From the NCBI GenBank assembly GCA_016791425.1, contig JAEUMQ010000007.1, positions 62,001 through 126,000 on the forward strand: a DNA stretch of 64,000 nucleotides, read 5' to 3'. Below, piece after piece: positions 15,804-24,712 of this stretch (the first letter of the stretch is position 1; each line of letters opens with the position of its first letter). Made by a program: the position numbers and the translations under genes. Origin of the DNA: Hyphomonadaceae bacterium (GTDB taxonomy: Bacteria; Pseudomonadota; Alphaproteobacteria; Caulobacterales; Aquidulcibacteraceae). The notes under the pieces are model-generated. The model made no database searches and was not told where the DNA came from. It saw only the letters and a program-made list of their open reading frames with translations.

Positions 15804-17378
15804 ATGGCGGTGCTGCCCGGACCCGATCGGCCTGAGCCTGCATCGCCGCTGCAGCTGCACGTCATCGCCACCGCCGCGGACGCCGAGCTCGGCAACCAGG
15901 TGGCGGCCACCTTGCGGGCGATGGGCGCCCCCGCGATCGCGACGCTCGCGCGCCAGCGCGACTTTCCGCCGACGCAACGCACGGTGTTCTGCCTCTCGGC
16001 GGCGGCTTTGGCCGACGCCGTGTTCATGGCGGTCGTGCGCGAGCACGCGCCTGCGGCGGCGCCGCACGCGCGCGCGTTCTTTCTTCGCTTCGACGAAGCC
16101 CCCGCCCAGGACCCGACGCTGGCGCCGCTTCTGGCCGTCTATCCCCATGCGCGCGCCGGCGACCTAAGCGCCATCCTCGCCTGGTTCAACGCCGAGGCCG
16201 ACGCCTATCTCGGCGGCGCGCCCGAGCCGCCAACCGAGCAGCCAACCGAACCGCCGCCCGAAGCCCCGCGGGAAACCACCGACGACAGAAGGGTGTTGCC
16301 GAGCCCGAGCACGCAGAGCCGCGACCATGCCATGCTGAGCTCTCCACCGACTTATCGCCCGCGCTTCGAACCCGCGCCGCGACCCTCTGCGCCTGCGCCG
16401 AAGCAGGCAGAGCAACCACAACCCTTCGAAACGAAGTACGCGATCCGTCCCGAAGCGAAGCGGAGTCAGCCGCAATCAGAAGCGTTTGAGCGCGAGCCCC
16501 TGGACAATGGCTACGCCGCCCCGCGCCGCACCGCCAAGCAAGCCAAGCGCGACCGCGTCGATGCGCGCGCCTACTGTCCGAAGAAACTGCGCGCCGGCGC
16601 CCACGAATTGATCCGCGTCGCGCTCTTCCGCCCGAAGGACCGCGACCGCGCCGCGCAAGCGGCGCGCAGGGCCGATCCGAGCGCACGCCGCGCCGGCGCG
16701 CCGCAGGCCCTGGGCAGGATCGCGCGCGGTGTGACGCTATCGGCCGTCATCGAATCCCATGGCGCCGTGTGCGCGACCCAGCGCCTCGACGCGACCTGGA
16801 CCGGCGCGCCGCTCGACTTCGACTTCATCGTCGAGGTAGACCCGCGCGCGCCGCGCGCCGCTTTCATCATCCGCATTCTTTCCGAAGACGCGCAGATCGG
16901 GATCATCACCTTCGTCCGCGACGTGCGCGCCCAGAAGCGCCGGCGCGACCGGGCCGACCCGATGCACGAGGAAAAGCTGCGCCGCGTCGAGCGCGTGTTC
17001 CTCTCCTATTCGAGTCAGGACCGGCAGACCGTCTCGCTCATCGCCAGCGCCTATCATCGCGCCGGCATTCCATGTTTCTTCGATCGCGCCAGCTTGAAGA
17101 GCGGCGAGGAATGGTCGCCCAGGCTCAAGCGCGAGATCGACCGCGCCGACCTCTTCCATCTCTGCTGGTCGAAATCGGCCGCCGCCTCGCGCTGGGTGCA
17201 CACCGAGGCCGAGCACGCGCTGAAGCGGCGCCGCAAATCTTGGTCGAGCCTGCCCGACATCACCATCCAGATGCTCGACGGCCCGCCCTGGGCGCCGCAT
17301 CCCGCCCGCCTCGACGCCCTGAACTTCGACGATTACGCCCGCGCCGCCATCGTCGGCTACGCCCGCGGCGAGGGCTGA
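15804..17378 (+). CDS. TIR-domain protein with Pro-rich linker and central beta-rich domain
   Basis: 524 residues from ATG 15804, which has GGAGG six bases upstream; upstream frame in the DHS-like gene is a shadow. Three parts are visible. The N-terminal ~145-residue alpha/beta domain ('LQLHVIATAADAELGNQVAATLRAMG ... VFCLSAAALADAVF') itself resembles a degenerate TIR/Rossmann fold. A Pro/Glu/Gln-rich linker follows. A domain starting YCPKKLRAGAHELIRVALF and ending QIGIITFVRDV looks beta-rich. A C-terminal TIR domain (about 397-524) has 'RVFLSYSSQDRQ' and 'SRWVHTEAE', the W464...E468 pattern that carries the catalytic Glu of NAD-cleaving TIRs. No Thoeris or SIR2 partner is adjacent. It may be a NADase effector; function unproven. 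Confidence 0.8.
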   Translation: MAVLPGPDRPEPASPLQLHVIATAADAELGNQVAATLRAMGAPAIATLARQRDFPPTQRTVFCLSAAALADAVFMAVVREHAPAAAPHARAFFLRFDEAPAQDPTLAPLLAVYPHARAGDLSAILAWFNAEADAYLGGAPEPPTEQPTEPPPEAPRETTDDRRVLPSPSTQSRDHAMLSSPPTYRPRFEPAPRPSAPAPKQAEQPQPFETKYAIRPEAKRSQPQSEAFEREPLDNGYAAPRRTAKQAKRDRVDARAYCPKKLRAGAHELIRVALFRPKDRDRAAQAARRADPSARRAGAPQALGRIARGVTLSAVIESHGAVCATQRLDATWTGAPLDFDFIVEVDPRAPRAAFIIRILSEDAQIGIITFVRDVRAQKRRRDRADPMHEEKLRRVERVFLSYSSQDRQTVSLIASAYHRAGIPCFFDRASLKSGEEWSPRLKREIDRADLFHLCWSKSAAASRWVHTEAEHALKRRRKSWSSLPDITIQMLDGPPWAPHPARLDALNFDDYARAAIVGYARGEG

Positions 17379-17384
17379 TCGAGC

Positions 17385-18329
17385 TCAGCCGTCGTGCTCG
17401 CGTAGGAATGCCCGCACGATCGCATTCGTGGCGTCCGGCGCATCGATGGTCGTGAGGTGCGCTGCCCCGGCGACCACTTCAACCCGCGCGCCCGGCGTTT
17501 GCGCTGCGTACTGGCGCGCAGCATCGGGCGTGCAGGTGTCGAACTCGCCGCTCAGATAAAGAAGCGGCGTGCGGATGCGGCCAAGCTCGGCCTCACGCTC
17601 GTAGGTCTTGAGCGACCCGAGGATGGAGAATTCCGAGGGCCCGTTCATCGCCACATAGCTCTCCTCTCCGAGCCCCCCGAACGCGCGTTCGAGCAGCGGC
17701 CCGGTCACCGCCGTCGGCGCGCGCGCGATATGCAGGGCGTAGAAGGCCTCCGTCGCCGCTTTGTAGGCCGGCGATGCGAAGTCGCCCGTGCGCTCGGCCT
17801 CCGCGACCGCGGCCTGTTGTTCGGCGGAAAGCTCGCCCAGCATGCGACGCGTATCTTCGATATAGCGGCGCGCGCTCATGATCGGGCCCGCGAGCACGAC
17901 GCTCTTCACGCCCGCTTCGCCGCGCCGCAACAGATAATCGACCGTGAGCATCGTGCCCCAGGATTGGCCGAGAACATGCACGCGCCGCAGGCCGAGCGCC
18001 GTGCGCACGCGCGCCATTTCATCGACGAAGCGCTCGATCGTCCACAAGCTCGCATCGCTCGGTCGGTCGGATCGGCCGCAGCCCAGCTGATCCCAAACAT
18101 AAACCGCCCGCTCGTCGCCCAGCGCGCCCAACGGCTCCAGATAATCGCTCGGCGCGCCCGGGCCTCCGTGCACGACGAGCAATGGAGTGCGCGGTCCATC
18201 CCCGAAGCGGCGCCAAACGACGCTGCCGCCGATCACCGCGACGCGGCCCTCTGTTGCGCTCGCCGTCTGATGCGCGCAGCCCGCCGCAGCGACGGCGCCG
18301 AAGAACGCGCTTCGTCTTGTCAGGCCCAT
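17385..18329 (-). CDS. Exported alpha/beta hydrolase, proline iminopeptidase-like (S33)
   Basis: 314 residues. The N-terminus MGLTRRSAFFGAVAAAGCAHQ combines a twin-arginine-like start with a lipobox (AAAGC), suggesting an exported lipoprotein. The hydrolase domain shows the oxyanion motif HGGPG, the 'VWDQLGCGRSDRP' strand-turn typical of proline iminopeptidases, the nucleophile elbow GQSWG, an acid in 'LSGEFDTCTP' and a terminal His in 'GAAHLTTID'. It likely removes N-terminal proline from peptides or cleaves a related amide or ester. It converges on the TIR gene (stop codons 6 bases apart) and diverges from the phosphatase gene. Confidence 0.88.
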   Translation of the reverse strand: MGLTRRSAFFGAVAAAGCAHQTASATEGRVAVIGGSVVWRRFGDGPRTPLLVVHGGPGAPSDYLEPLGALGDERAVYVWDQLGCGRSDRPSDASLWTIERFVDEMARVRTALGLRRVHVLGQSWGTMLTVDYLLRRGEAGVKSVVLAGPIMSARRYIEDTRRMLGELSAEQQAAVAEAERTGDFASPAYKAATEAFYALHIARAPTAVTGPLLERAFGGLGEESYVAMNGPSEFSILGSLKTYEREAELGRIRTPLLYLSGEFDTCTPDAARQYAAQTPGARVEVVAGAAHLTTIDAPDATNAIVRAFLREHDG

Positions 18330-18471
18330 CTTGTCCTCCCGCGTCTTGTTAAGCCCAGTCTACAGCTTCCGGTGCGACCCGATAGCGCGAGCCGATCCCC
18401 CAACGACGCCGTTCACGCCGCAGCGCCGAGGCTGTACTGGGTTCGTCAACCCCGAGGCGCTCCCTGCAATC

Positions 18472-19188
18472 ATGAGGAAGCTGATGAAACTCCTGAGTGC
18501 TCTTGCCTTCGCCGCCGCGCTGGCGACCTCGCTCGCCTTCGCCCAACCCGCGTCGGCGCCCGCGCCGATCCTCGACGGCGCCGCCATCGTCGGCCCGCCG
18601 CCCGCCGCCGGCTCGCCCGCCGCCGCCGCCGACCGGCTCGCCTTCCGCCCCGCGATCTCCGAGGCGCGCCTCGCCCAGGCCCGCGCCGACCAGCCCTTCG
18701 ATCCGTTCGTCGCGCTGCGTCCCGCGCTTGGCGAGCGCTTCACCGCGACCGCCCTGCCGCGCACCAAGAAGGTGTTCGACGATGTGCTCGTCGCGCTCGG
18801 CCCCGGCATCGGCGCCGGCAAGGACGCCTACGCGCGCCGCCGCCCCTATCTCGACGACGCGCGCATCCTGCAATGCGACATCCCCGCCGCGTCCGGCGCC
18901 GACAGCCCGTCCTACCCTTCCGGCCACGGCGCCGGCGGCTGGGCCTGGGCGCTCGTCATGGCCGAGCTTCTGCCCGCGCATGCCGACGCCATCCTCGTCC
19001 GCGGCCGCGATTACGGCGACAGCCGCGTCATCTGCGGCTTCCACTATCCGAGCGATATCGAGTCAGGACGCATCCTCGCGGCCGGAACCATCGCCCGCCT
19101 GCACGCCGATCCGGCCTTCCGCCGCGATCTCGACGCCGCGCGCCGTGAGCTCCGCCGCTTCACGATCGTTCGCGCCAATGCTCCGTAA
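18472..19188 (+). CDS. Secreted PAP2-family (class A) acid phosphatase
   Basis: 238 residues from ATG 18472 (ATG 18484 possible). A signal peptide (LMKLLSALAFAAALATSLAFAQ) directs it to the periplasm. The three PAP2 motifs are present: K-x6-RP as 'KDAYARRRPY', PSGH as 'SYPSGHGAGGWAWAL', and SR-x5-H-x3-D as 'SRVICGFHYPSD'. They form the vanadate-haloperoxidase-type active site, with His nucleophile, that releases phosphate from phosphomonoesters. Length and order match PhoN-like enzymes, but the Thr usual after PSGH is replaced by Gly. No Pho box was seen upstream. Confidence 0.92.
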   Translation: MRKLMKLLSALAFAAALATSLAFAQPASAPAPILDGAAIVGPPPAAGSPAAAADRLAFRPAISEARLAQARADQPFDPFVALRPALGERFTATALPRTKKVFDDVLVALGPGIGAGKDAYARRRPYLDDARILQCDIPAASGADSPSYPSGHGAGGWAWALVMAELLPAHADAILVRGRDYGDSRVICGFHYPSDIESGRILAAGTIARLHADPAFRRDLDAARRELRRFTIVRANAP

Positions 19189-19197
19189 CCGGATGAA

Positions 19198-21189
19198 TTA
19201 CTCGCAGACCAGCCGCTCGCGCCCCTGCCCCTGATAGAGGCATGACACCTGCCCGCTCACGGTGCAGCGGAAAAGCCCGGGCGCGCCGGCCGGATCCGCC
19301 TCCGCCGCCTGGCATTCCGTGAACGTACCATTGTCCCGCGCCGGCCCCTGGATCGTCCCGGCAAGCTTGGCGTTCGCCGTCGTCCCCAGATTGCCGCACG
19401 CGCTCGCCCAATTGCGCACATAGCCGAGCCCGGCCGCGCCGGCGTTCGTCCGCGCATCGAGATTGGCCGCCGCGCAGCATTCCGCGCGCGAGCTCGATTC
19501 CGCCGCCCCGCTCACCGGCCTGCGGAACGACATCTCCCGCGCCCCGCCGCGCTCTGTCCGGCAGCTTTCCAGCGCCGAGGCGCGCCGCAGCAGCGCCTCC
19601 GACGGCCTCCCCGTCGCCCGGACGCCTATCGCCGCCTGCAACGCACGCACCGACTCCGTCGATCGCCGCCCGAGCACGCCCTCGCCTCCGTCCACCGCGA
19701 GCCCCAACCGCCGAAGCTCCGTCTTCAGACGATCGACCACCGGGTCGCGCTCGCCCGCGCCGCTTCGCGCTTCAACAGGGCTTCGCGCCGGCGCCGCTGC
19801 AACCGGCGCCGGGCCGGGCCGCGGGACCGCCGCAGCCGCCGTCCGCGTCGGATTTGGCGCCGCGGCGGGCGCGGCGCGCTCGGCGGGCGCCGCACGGTCC
19901 GCCGGCGGCGACGCAAGCTCCGCCAGCCCCTGATCGATCCCGCCCTCGCCCGCGTTGGCGCCGGCATCGGCGCCCGGCACTTTCTCGGAGCTGACGAGAT
20001 CGGTCAGCGAGAAGTCGGCGCCCTGCGTGAGATACGTCGTCCCGAAATACGCCGCGCCGAACACGCACGCTCCGATCACCGCGAGCGCGCCGATGATCAT
20101 CGCGACCCGCCCGCCTCCGCCGCCGTCGCGACCGGGCGGACGCCGCCGGGGCTTGGGACGCTCCTTGTCCCGATAGCCTGCCGCCGCCGCCGCGAAGAAA
20201 TCTGTCCCCTTCGGATCGCTGCGGGGCGCATCGTCTGGATCGCGCGTCGTCGGCTCGGCGTCAGCCTCGCCCGACCCCGTGAACCAATCCGTCGGCTTGG
20301 CCGACGCTTGCGGCGTGGAGAAGCTGAATTCCCCGCCCCGCCGCGGCTCCTCCCGGCGCCCCCGGCCCCGATCAGCATCGCGATCCGCGTCCCTGTCGCG
20401 CTTGCCGTCGCCCCGCGCCGGCTTCTCGATGCCGAAACTGATCTTGAGCCCGCCCGGCCCGTTGATCTCCGGCGCCGGCTCGGGGTCTTCGCGCGTGCGG
20501 ACGATCGGGGGCCCTTCAGGCTCCGACGCGCGCGGCGGCGGCGGCGGAGGCGGAGACGCGGCCGTCCGTTCGCTGCCCGGGTTTGGCCGTCGCGCCCAGG
20601 TGTCGCCCCAGGGATCCGCGCCACGCTTCCCGGGCGCGCGTGCGCCCTGCGGCTCCGAGGTCCGGGTCTCGAACGGCGGCGGCGGCTCGTGCCGCTGCGG
20701 TTCCTGACGGGGCGGCTCATGCCGAGGGGGCTCGTGCCGAGGGGGCTCGTGCCGAGGGGGCTCGTGCCGAGGCGGTTCTGGCCGGCGCTCGGCGAACGGC
20801 GGCGGCGCGGCCGCGCGTGCGCCCCCCGCCAGATCCGACCGCCCGAGGCGCTCCCCGATGCGCTGCAGCAGCCGCGACCAACCGGGATGGTCGTCTTGCC
20901 CGTTCCAGTTGACCAGATTTTCCGTCTGCGGCGGCGACAGCGCGACCTGCTCCAGATAGCACCCGAGCAGCTTCTGCCCGCGCTGTCCGATCGCAACCTC
21001 GTCGCGCACCAGCTCCGAGCTTGTCGCCGCCTTCGTCCAGCACACCAGGACGACCTTGGCCTTCTGCGCCTCCTCCGGACGCGCGCGCACGTCGAACCAG
21101 ACGTCGATCTTGAGCTGCCGCAGTTTCACCGCGATGAGCGCGGCCGCGTCGTGCGCCACGCGATCGTAACTGATGAAGACCTCCGCCAT
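19198..21189 (-). CDS. Transmembrane TIR protein with peptidoglycan-binding domain
   Basis: 663 residues. Residues 1-115 form a TIR-like domain (MAEVFISYDRVAHDAAALIA ... VVLVCWTKAATSSELVRDEVAIG). It is shorter than usual because the stretch between strands B and C is reduced to 'RARPEEAQKA'; Glu64 could be the NADase residue. Then follow five PPRHE/PPRQE repeats, a long Arg/Asp/Gly-rich disordered region, one membrane helix (about 362-385, MIIGALAVIGACVFGAAYF), a putative peptidoglycan-binding domain ('VVDRLKTELRRLGLAVDGGEGVLGRRSTESVRALQAAIG') and a Cys-containing C-terminal domain. The order implies an N-in, C-out topology: cytosolic TIR coupled to a periplasmic wall sensor. Function is inferred. 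Confidence 0.8.
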   Translation of the reverse strand: MAEVFISYDRVAHDAAALIAVKLRQLKIDVWFDVRARPEEAQKAKVVLVCWTKAATSSELVRDEVAIGQRGQKLLGCYLEQVALSPPQTENLVNWNGQDDHPGWSRLLQRIGERLGRSDLAGGARAAAPPPFAERRPEPPRHEPPRHEPPRHEPPRHEPPRQEPQRHEPPPPFETRTSEPQGARAPGKRGADPWGDTWARRPNPGSERTAASPPPPPPPRASEPEGPPIVRTREDPEPAPEINGPGGLKISFGIEKPARGDGKRDRDADRDADRGRGRREEPRRGGEFSFSTPQASAKPTDWFTGSGEADAEPTTRDPDDAPRSDPKGTDFFAAAAAGYRDKERPKPRRRPPGRDGGGGGRVAMIIGALAVIGACVFGAAYFGTTYLTQGADFSLTDLVSSEKVPGADAGANAGEGGIDQGLAELASPPADRAAPAERAAPAAAPNPTRTAAAAVPRPGPAPVAAAPARSPVEARSGAGERDPVVDRLKTELRRLGLAVDGGEGVLGRRSTESVRALQAAIGVRATGRPSEALLRRASALESCRTERGGAREMSFRRPVSGAAESSSRAECCAAANLDARTNAGAAGLGYVRNWASACGNLGTTANAKLAGTIQGPARDNGTFTECQAAEADPAGAPGLFRCTVSGQVSCLYQGQGRERLVCE
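20714..20773 (-). repeat. 15-bp tandem repeat encoding PPRHE
   Basis: Four tandem copies of GGCTCGTGCCGAGGG (plus-strand reading; the first and last differ by one base) encode the PPRHE units of the TIR-transmembrane protein. Near-perfect identity suggests recent copy-number change, so linker length may vary between strains. Confidence 0.85.
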
Positions 21190-21381
21190 TCGGCCACTAT
21201 AGCGGTGCGTGCAAGCGCTTCAACGCGCCGTTCCCGTGAGGTGCAGCGCCCTCGCCCGTCCCACCCGTCCCTGGATGGTCGCGTCAGGCGCCGGCGCGCC
21301 GGCGCCCCCGCCCTTGGCGCGGGCCGCAAGCCCCGCTCGCGCCCGCCGCGAAAACGGCGACAGAATTCCGCACACGGATGA

Positions 21382-23040
21382 TCAAAGCGCCGAATGCGTG
21401 ATGCGGCCCTCCGACATCGTGAGCACGGCCCGAGCCTTCGGTATCGCATCGAACGGCGCGCTCATCAGGTCGGCGGAGAACACCGAGATGTCCGCTCGCT
21501 TGCCCGGTTCGATCGTCCCACGCGTCCGCTCCTGGAACGTCGCATAGGCGCCCGCCGTCGTCAGCATCGCCAGCGCCTCGGTGCGGCTGACGGTCTCCTG
21601 CAGCCGCCAGTCCGGTCCCGCAAAGCCGTCGAGCGAGTGCCGCCACGTCGCCGCATAGAACTCGATCAGCGGATCGCCTTTCTCGACCGGCGCGTCGCTG
21701 CCGCCGCAGATCGTCGCGTGATAATTGAGCAGGGACTTCCACGCATAGGCGCCCGAAAGCCGCGCATCGCCCAGTCGCGACGGCGCGAAATAGAGATCGC
21801 TGATCGCGTGCGACGGCTGCATCGACGCGATCACCCCCATCCGCCCGAACCGCGGCAGGTCGCGGTGGTCGATCACCTGCGCATGCTCGATCCTCCACCG
21901 CGCCGCGCGCAGCGCCTCGGGAGCGTCCGCGAAGGTCTCGGCGAAGAAGTCCAGTCCCAGACGATTTGCCCGATCCCCGATCGCGTGCAGCGCGATCTGG
22001 GCGTTGGCGACGCGCGCGCGAGCCATCACGTCCTTCAGCCGCTCCGGCGGCGTCACGATGAGCCCGTCGCCAGGAGCGTCCGCATACGGAAGAAGCAGCG
22101 CCGCCCCGCGCGAGCCGAGCGCGCCGTCCATGTAGAGCTTGATCCCGCGGCGGTTGACGAGCCCCGTCGCATCGACGCTAGGTCCCGCCGCCAGGAACGC
22201 ATCCGCCTCCGCCTCCCCGATATAGAGATCGGCCTTGAGCGGCAGCTCGCCGGCCGCCGCCAGCGCGTCGAAATCCTCCGCCTGCGCCAGGCTTGCGCCC
22301 ATGTTGGCGACCCCCGTCCAGCCCCGCGACGCATAGAGCCGCGCCGCCGCCTTCAGCGCCTCGCGTTCGTCCGCGCGCGACACCGGCGGCAGCCTCCCCC
22401 GAACAAGCGCAGTCGCTGCATCGATCAGCATGCCCGTGGCGCGCCGCCTGGCGTCGCGCTCGATCCGCCCGCCAGCAGGATCAGGCGCGCCATCGCCGAT
22501 CCCCGCCAGCGCCAGCGCCGCGCTGTTCGCCGCCGCCGCGTGCCCATCCGCGCGTTCGAGGAACACCGGCCGCTCGCGCACGACGGCGTCCAGATCATCA
22601 CGCGTCGGGAACCGCGCTTCTGGCCAATGCGTCTCGATCCAGCCGGCGCCGACGATCGGCCCCTCCGGCCGCGCGGCCGCATAGCTGGCCAGCCGCGTCT
22701 TCAGCTCCGCCACGGACCCAACGCCGGTGAGGTCGAGCCGCATCGACATGAGCCCGACGTCCGGCAGATGAACGTGCGAATCCACAAAGCCGGGAAACGC
22801 CGCCGCCTCCCCGATCTCGATCACCTGCGCGCCCGCCGCCCGCCGCCGCGCCGCATCGAACGCGCCGACGAACGCGATATCCTTGCCGCGCACCAGCACG
22901 GCTTCCGCAAGCGGCCGCGCGGCGACGCCGGTATGGATCCTCCCCCGCAGGATGATTCCAGCTTCATCCGCCTGCGGAGTAACGCACCCCGCCGCGAACG
23001 CGGCCGACGAAAGCGCAAAAGCCCGGCGCGAAAGCAACAT
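21382..23040 (-). CDS. Exported amidohydrolase, YtcJ-like (amidohydrolase_3)
   Basis: 552 residues, full length. MLLSRRAFALSSAAFAAGCVTP has a twin-arginine-like start and lipobox (AAGC). The metal-dependent TIM-barrel domain shows 'FPGFVDSHVHLPDVG', 'YMDGALGSRGAAL', 'ALHAIGDRAN', 'RIEHAQVID' and 'CGGSDAPVEKGDPLIEFYAA', the family's metal and catalytic positions. These enzymes hydrolyse amides or imides; the substrate is unknown. Export is unusual for the superfamily but common in this lipobox-bearing subgroup. The ribosomal sigma-factor gene follows 25 bases upstream on the same strand and may be cotranscribed. Confidence 0.9.
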   Translation of the reverse strand: MLLSRRAFALSSAAFAAGCVTPQADEAGIILRGRIHTGVAARPLAEAVLVRGKDIAFVGAFDAARRRAAGAQVIEIGEAAAFPGFVDSHVHLPDVGLMSMRLDLTGVGSVAELKTRLASYAAARPEGPIVGAGWIETHWPEARFPTRDDLDAVVRERPVFLERADGHAAAANSAALALAGIGDGAPDPAGGRIERDARRRATGMLIDAATALVRGRLPPVSRADEREALKAAARLYASRGWTGVANMGASLAQAEDFDALAAAGELPLKADLYIGEAEADAFLAAGPSVDATGLVNRRGIKLYMDGALGSRGAALLLPYADAPGDGLIVTPPERLKDVMARARVANAQIALHAIGDRANRLGLDFFAETFADAPEALRAARWRIEHAQVIDHRDLPRFGRMGVIASMQPSHAISDLYFAPSRLGDARLSGAYAWKSLLNYHATICGGSDAPVEKGDPLIEFYAATWRHSLDGFAGPDWRLQETVSRTEALAMLTTAGAYATFQERTRGTIEPGKRADISVFSADLMSAPFDAIPKARAVLTMSEGRITHSAL

Positions 23041-23064
23041 CCTCGAACCCCCAGCGATGCGCGC

Positions 23065-24261
23065 CTATAAAGCAGCCCGGCGCTCGGAGAGGAAGCGGAT
23101 CACCGCAGCGTCTCTTTCGCGCGCGATCGCCTCGTCATAGGCGCCGCGCGCTTCCTCGCTTCGTCCCAGTTTCGCAAGCAGATCCGCCCTAAGCGCCCAA
23201 TAGGGCTGATAGCTGCGCAACACCGGCGCTTCGAGCGCCTCCAGCGCCGCGAACCCCGCCTCCGGCCCCCGCGTCCGCGCGATCGCCGCCGCCCGGTTGA
23301 GCGCCACCACCGGCGACGGCGCAATCGCCATCAGGCCGTCATAGAGCAGCGCGATCGCCTTCCAGTCCGCCGCGCCGCACCGCCGCCGCATCTCGTGCGC
23401 CGACTGGATCGCCGCCTCCAGCTGGAACCGCCCCATCCGCCTGAAAGCCGCCGCCTGCCGCAGCAGCGCCTCCGCCTCCTCGATCAGATCGCCACGCCAA
23501 AGCGCGACGTCCTGCTCTTCGAGCGGCACGAAGCGCCCCTCCACGCGTCGCGCCGGCCGCCGCGCCTCGAGGTGCAGCACGAGCGCGAGCAGCCCCAGGG
23601 CCTCCGGCTCTTCCGGCAACTGGCTCGCCAGCACGCGGCAAAGCCACGCCCCTTCCGCCGCCATCGAGACTTGGGCGTCGTCCGCCCAGCCCTCCGCATA
23701 CGTCGCATAGATCGCTTCCAGCACCGCCGCCACGCGCGCCGGCCATTCATCCGGTCCCGGCGCTTCGAACGCGATGCCCGCCTCCGCGATCCCCTTCTTC
23801 GCGCGCACGAGGCGCTGGCTCATCGTCGCGGGCGGAACCAGGAACGCCGCCGCGATCCGCTCCGCGGAGAAGCCGAGCACGCTCTGCAGCATGAGCGGCG
23901 TGCGCGCGCCCTCCTCGATCTCGGGATGCGCGCACGCGAAGAGCAGCGCCAGGCGCCGGTCCGGCAGCGCCTCCCGCGCGCCCTCCAGCTCCTCGGCGAT
24001 AAGCGCGAGCGCGCGCTCCGCATCGCTCGCCGTGCGCGCGCGGCGCGCCGCATCGATCAGCTTCCGCTTTGCCGCCGCGAAGAGCCACGCCTCGGGCCTC
24101 TCCGGCGCGCCCGTGCGCGGCCATGCATGCAGCGCCGCCGCGAAAGCTTCCGCGAGCGCGTCCTCCGCCGCCGCGATGTCGCGCGTGCGCGCCGCGAGCA
24201 AAGCCAGGAGCCGTCCATAGCTTTCGCGCGCGACGCGCTCGGCGACGAGCGCCCCGTTCAA
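23065..24261 (-). CDS. ECF sigma factor with long C-terminal extension (ECF42 type)
   Basis: 398 residues. Sigma region 2 ('ESYGRLLALLAARTRDIAAAEDALAEAFAAAL ... PEAWLFAAAKRKLIDAARR') and region 4 ('TPLMLQSVLGFSAERIAAAFLVPPATMSQRLVRAKKGI') precede a ~220-residue TPR-like helical extension, a hallmark of the ECF42 group. That group lacks an anti-sigma factor and is linked to DGPF/YCII proteins, exactly the upstream gene here. In-frame stops leave TTG 24261 as the first plausible start. It probably directs transcription of its own DGPF operon. It is not the housekeeping or stress sigma. Confidence 0.9.
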   Translation of the reverse strand: MNGALVAERVARESYGRLLALLAARTRDIAAAEDALAEAFAAALHAWPRTGAPERPEAWLFAAAKRKLIDAARRARTASDAERALALIAEELEGAREALPDRRLALLFACAHPEIEEGARTPLMLQSVLGFSAERIAAAFLVPPATMSQRLVRAKKGIAEAGIAFEAPGPDEWPARVAAVLEAIYATYAEGWADDAQVSMAAEGAWLCRVLASQLPEEPEALGLLALVLHLEARRPARRVEGRFVPLEEQDVALWRGDLIEEAEALLRQAAAFRRMGRFQLEAAIQSAHEMRRRCGAADWKAIALLYDGLMAIAPSPVVALNRAAAIARTRGPEAGFAALEALEAPVLRSYQPYWALRADLLAKLGRSEEARGAYDEAIARERDAAVIRFLSERRAAL

Positions 24262-24274
24262 AGCGTCACGCCGC

Positions 24275-24622
24275 TCAACGCATCACAATCGGCCGCACTT
24301 CAACGGATCCGTGCGACGCGGCCGGGCATTTCGCCGCCCATTCGAGCGCCTCAGCTTCGCTGTCGGCCTCGATGAGATAATAGCCCCCGAGCGCTTCCTT
24401 GATGTCGACGTAGGGGCCATCGACGACGCGCCTCTTGCCGCCGTCGATCTTCACCGTCTTCGCCGTCGATGTGGGCTGCAGCTCGTCGCCGCTGACGAGC
24501 TTGCCGGCCTTCTTCAGCTCTTCGGTATAGGCGAAATAGGCCGCCATGCCCTGCGCCGCCTGGTCCGGCGTCATCGAGGCCCAGATCTTCTCGTCGCCGA
24601 AGAGCAGCAGCATGTATCGCAT
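24275..24622 (-). CDS. DGPF-domain (YCII-related) protein
   Basis: 115 residues beginning MRYMLLLFGDEKIWASMTPD, with the usual 'VVDGPYVDIKEALGGYYLIEADSEAEALEWA' signature that names the DGPF group and a C-terminal 'GSVEVRPIV'. The fold is a ferredoxin-like dimer related to YciI. The biochemical role is unknown, but genes of this family are the conserved partners of ECF42 sigma factors, and here the sigma gene starts 13 bases downstream. Confidence 0.92.
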   Translation of the reverse strand: MRYMLLLFGDEKIWASMTPDQAAQGMAAYFAYTEELKKAGKLVSGDELQPTSTAKTVKIDGGKRRVVDGPYVDIKEALGGYYLIEADSEAEALEWAAKCPAASHGSVEVRPIVMR

Positions 24623-24712
24623 GGGATGTTCCTCATGGTCGCGCGGAGCCGATCCTCCGCAGCCCTATGACGGCCGGCGCCCCGCCATTTCGACACGCCC
24701 GAAGATTTTCCG

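Noticed and set aside
20714-20773. CRISPR-like regular repeat
   Set aside because: Units are directly adjacent with no spacers, and they encode a PPRHE repeat within a protein.
15804-21189. Thoeris or CBASS defence operon
   Set aside because: The TIR genes are on opposite strands and separated by a hydrolase and a phosphatase; no ThsA-like SIR2-SLOG or cyclase gene is present.
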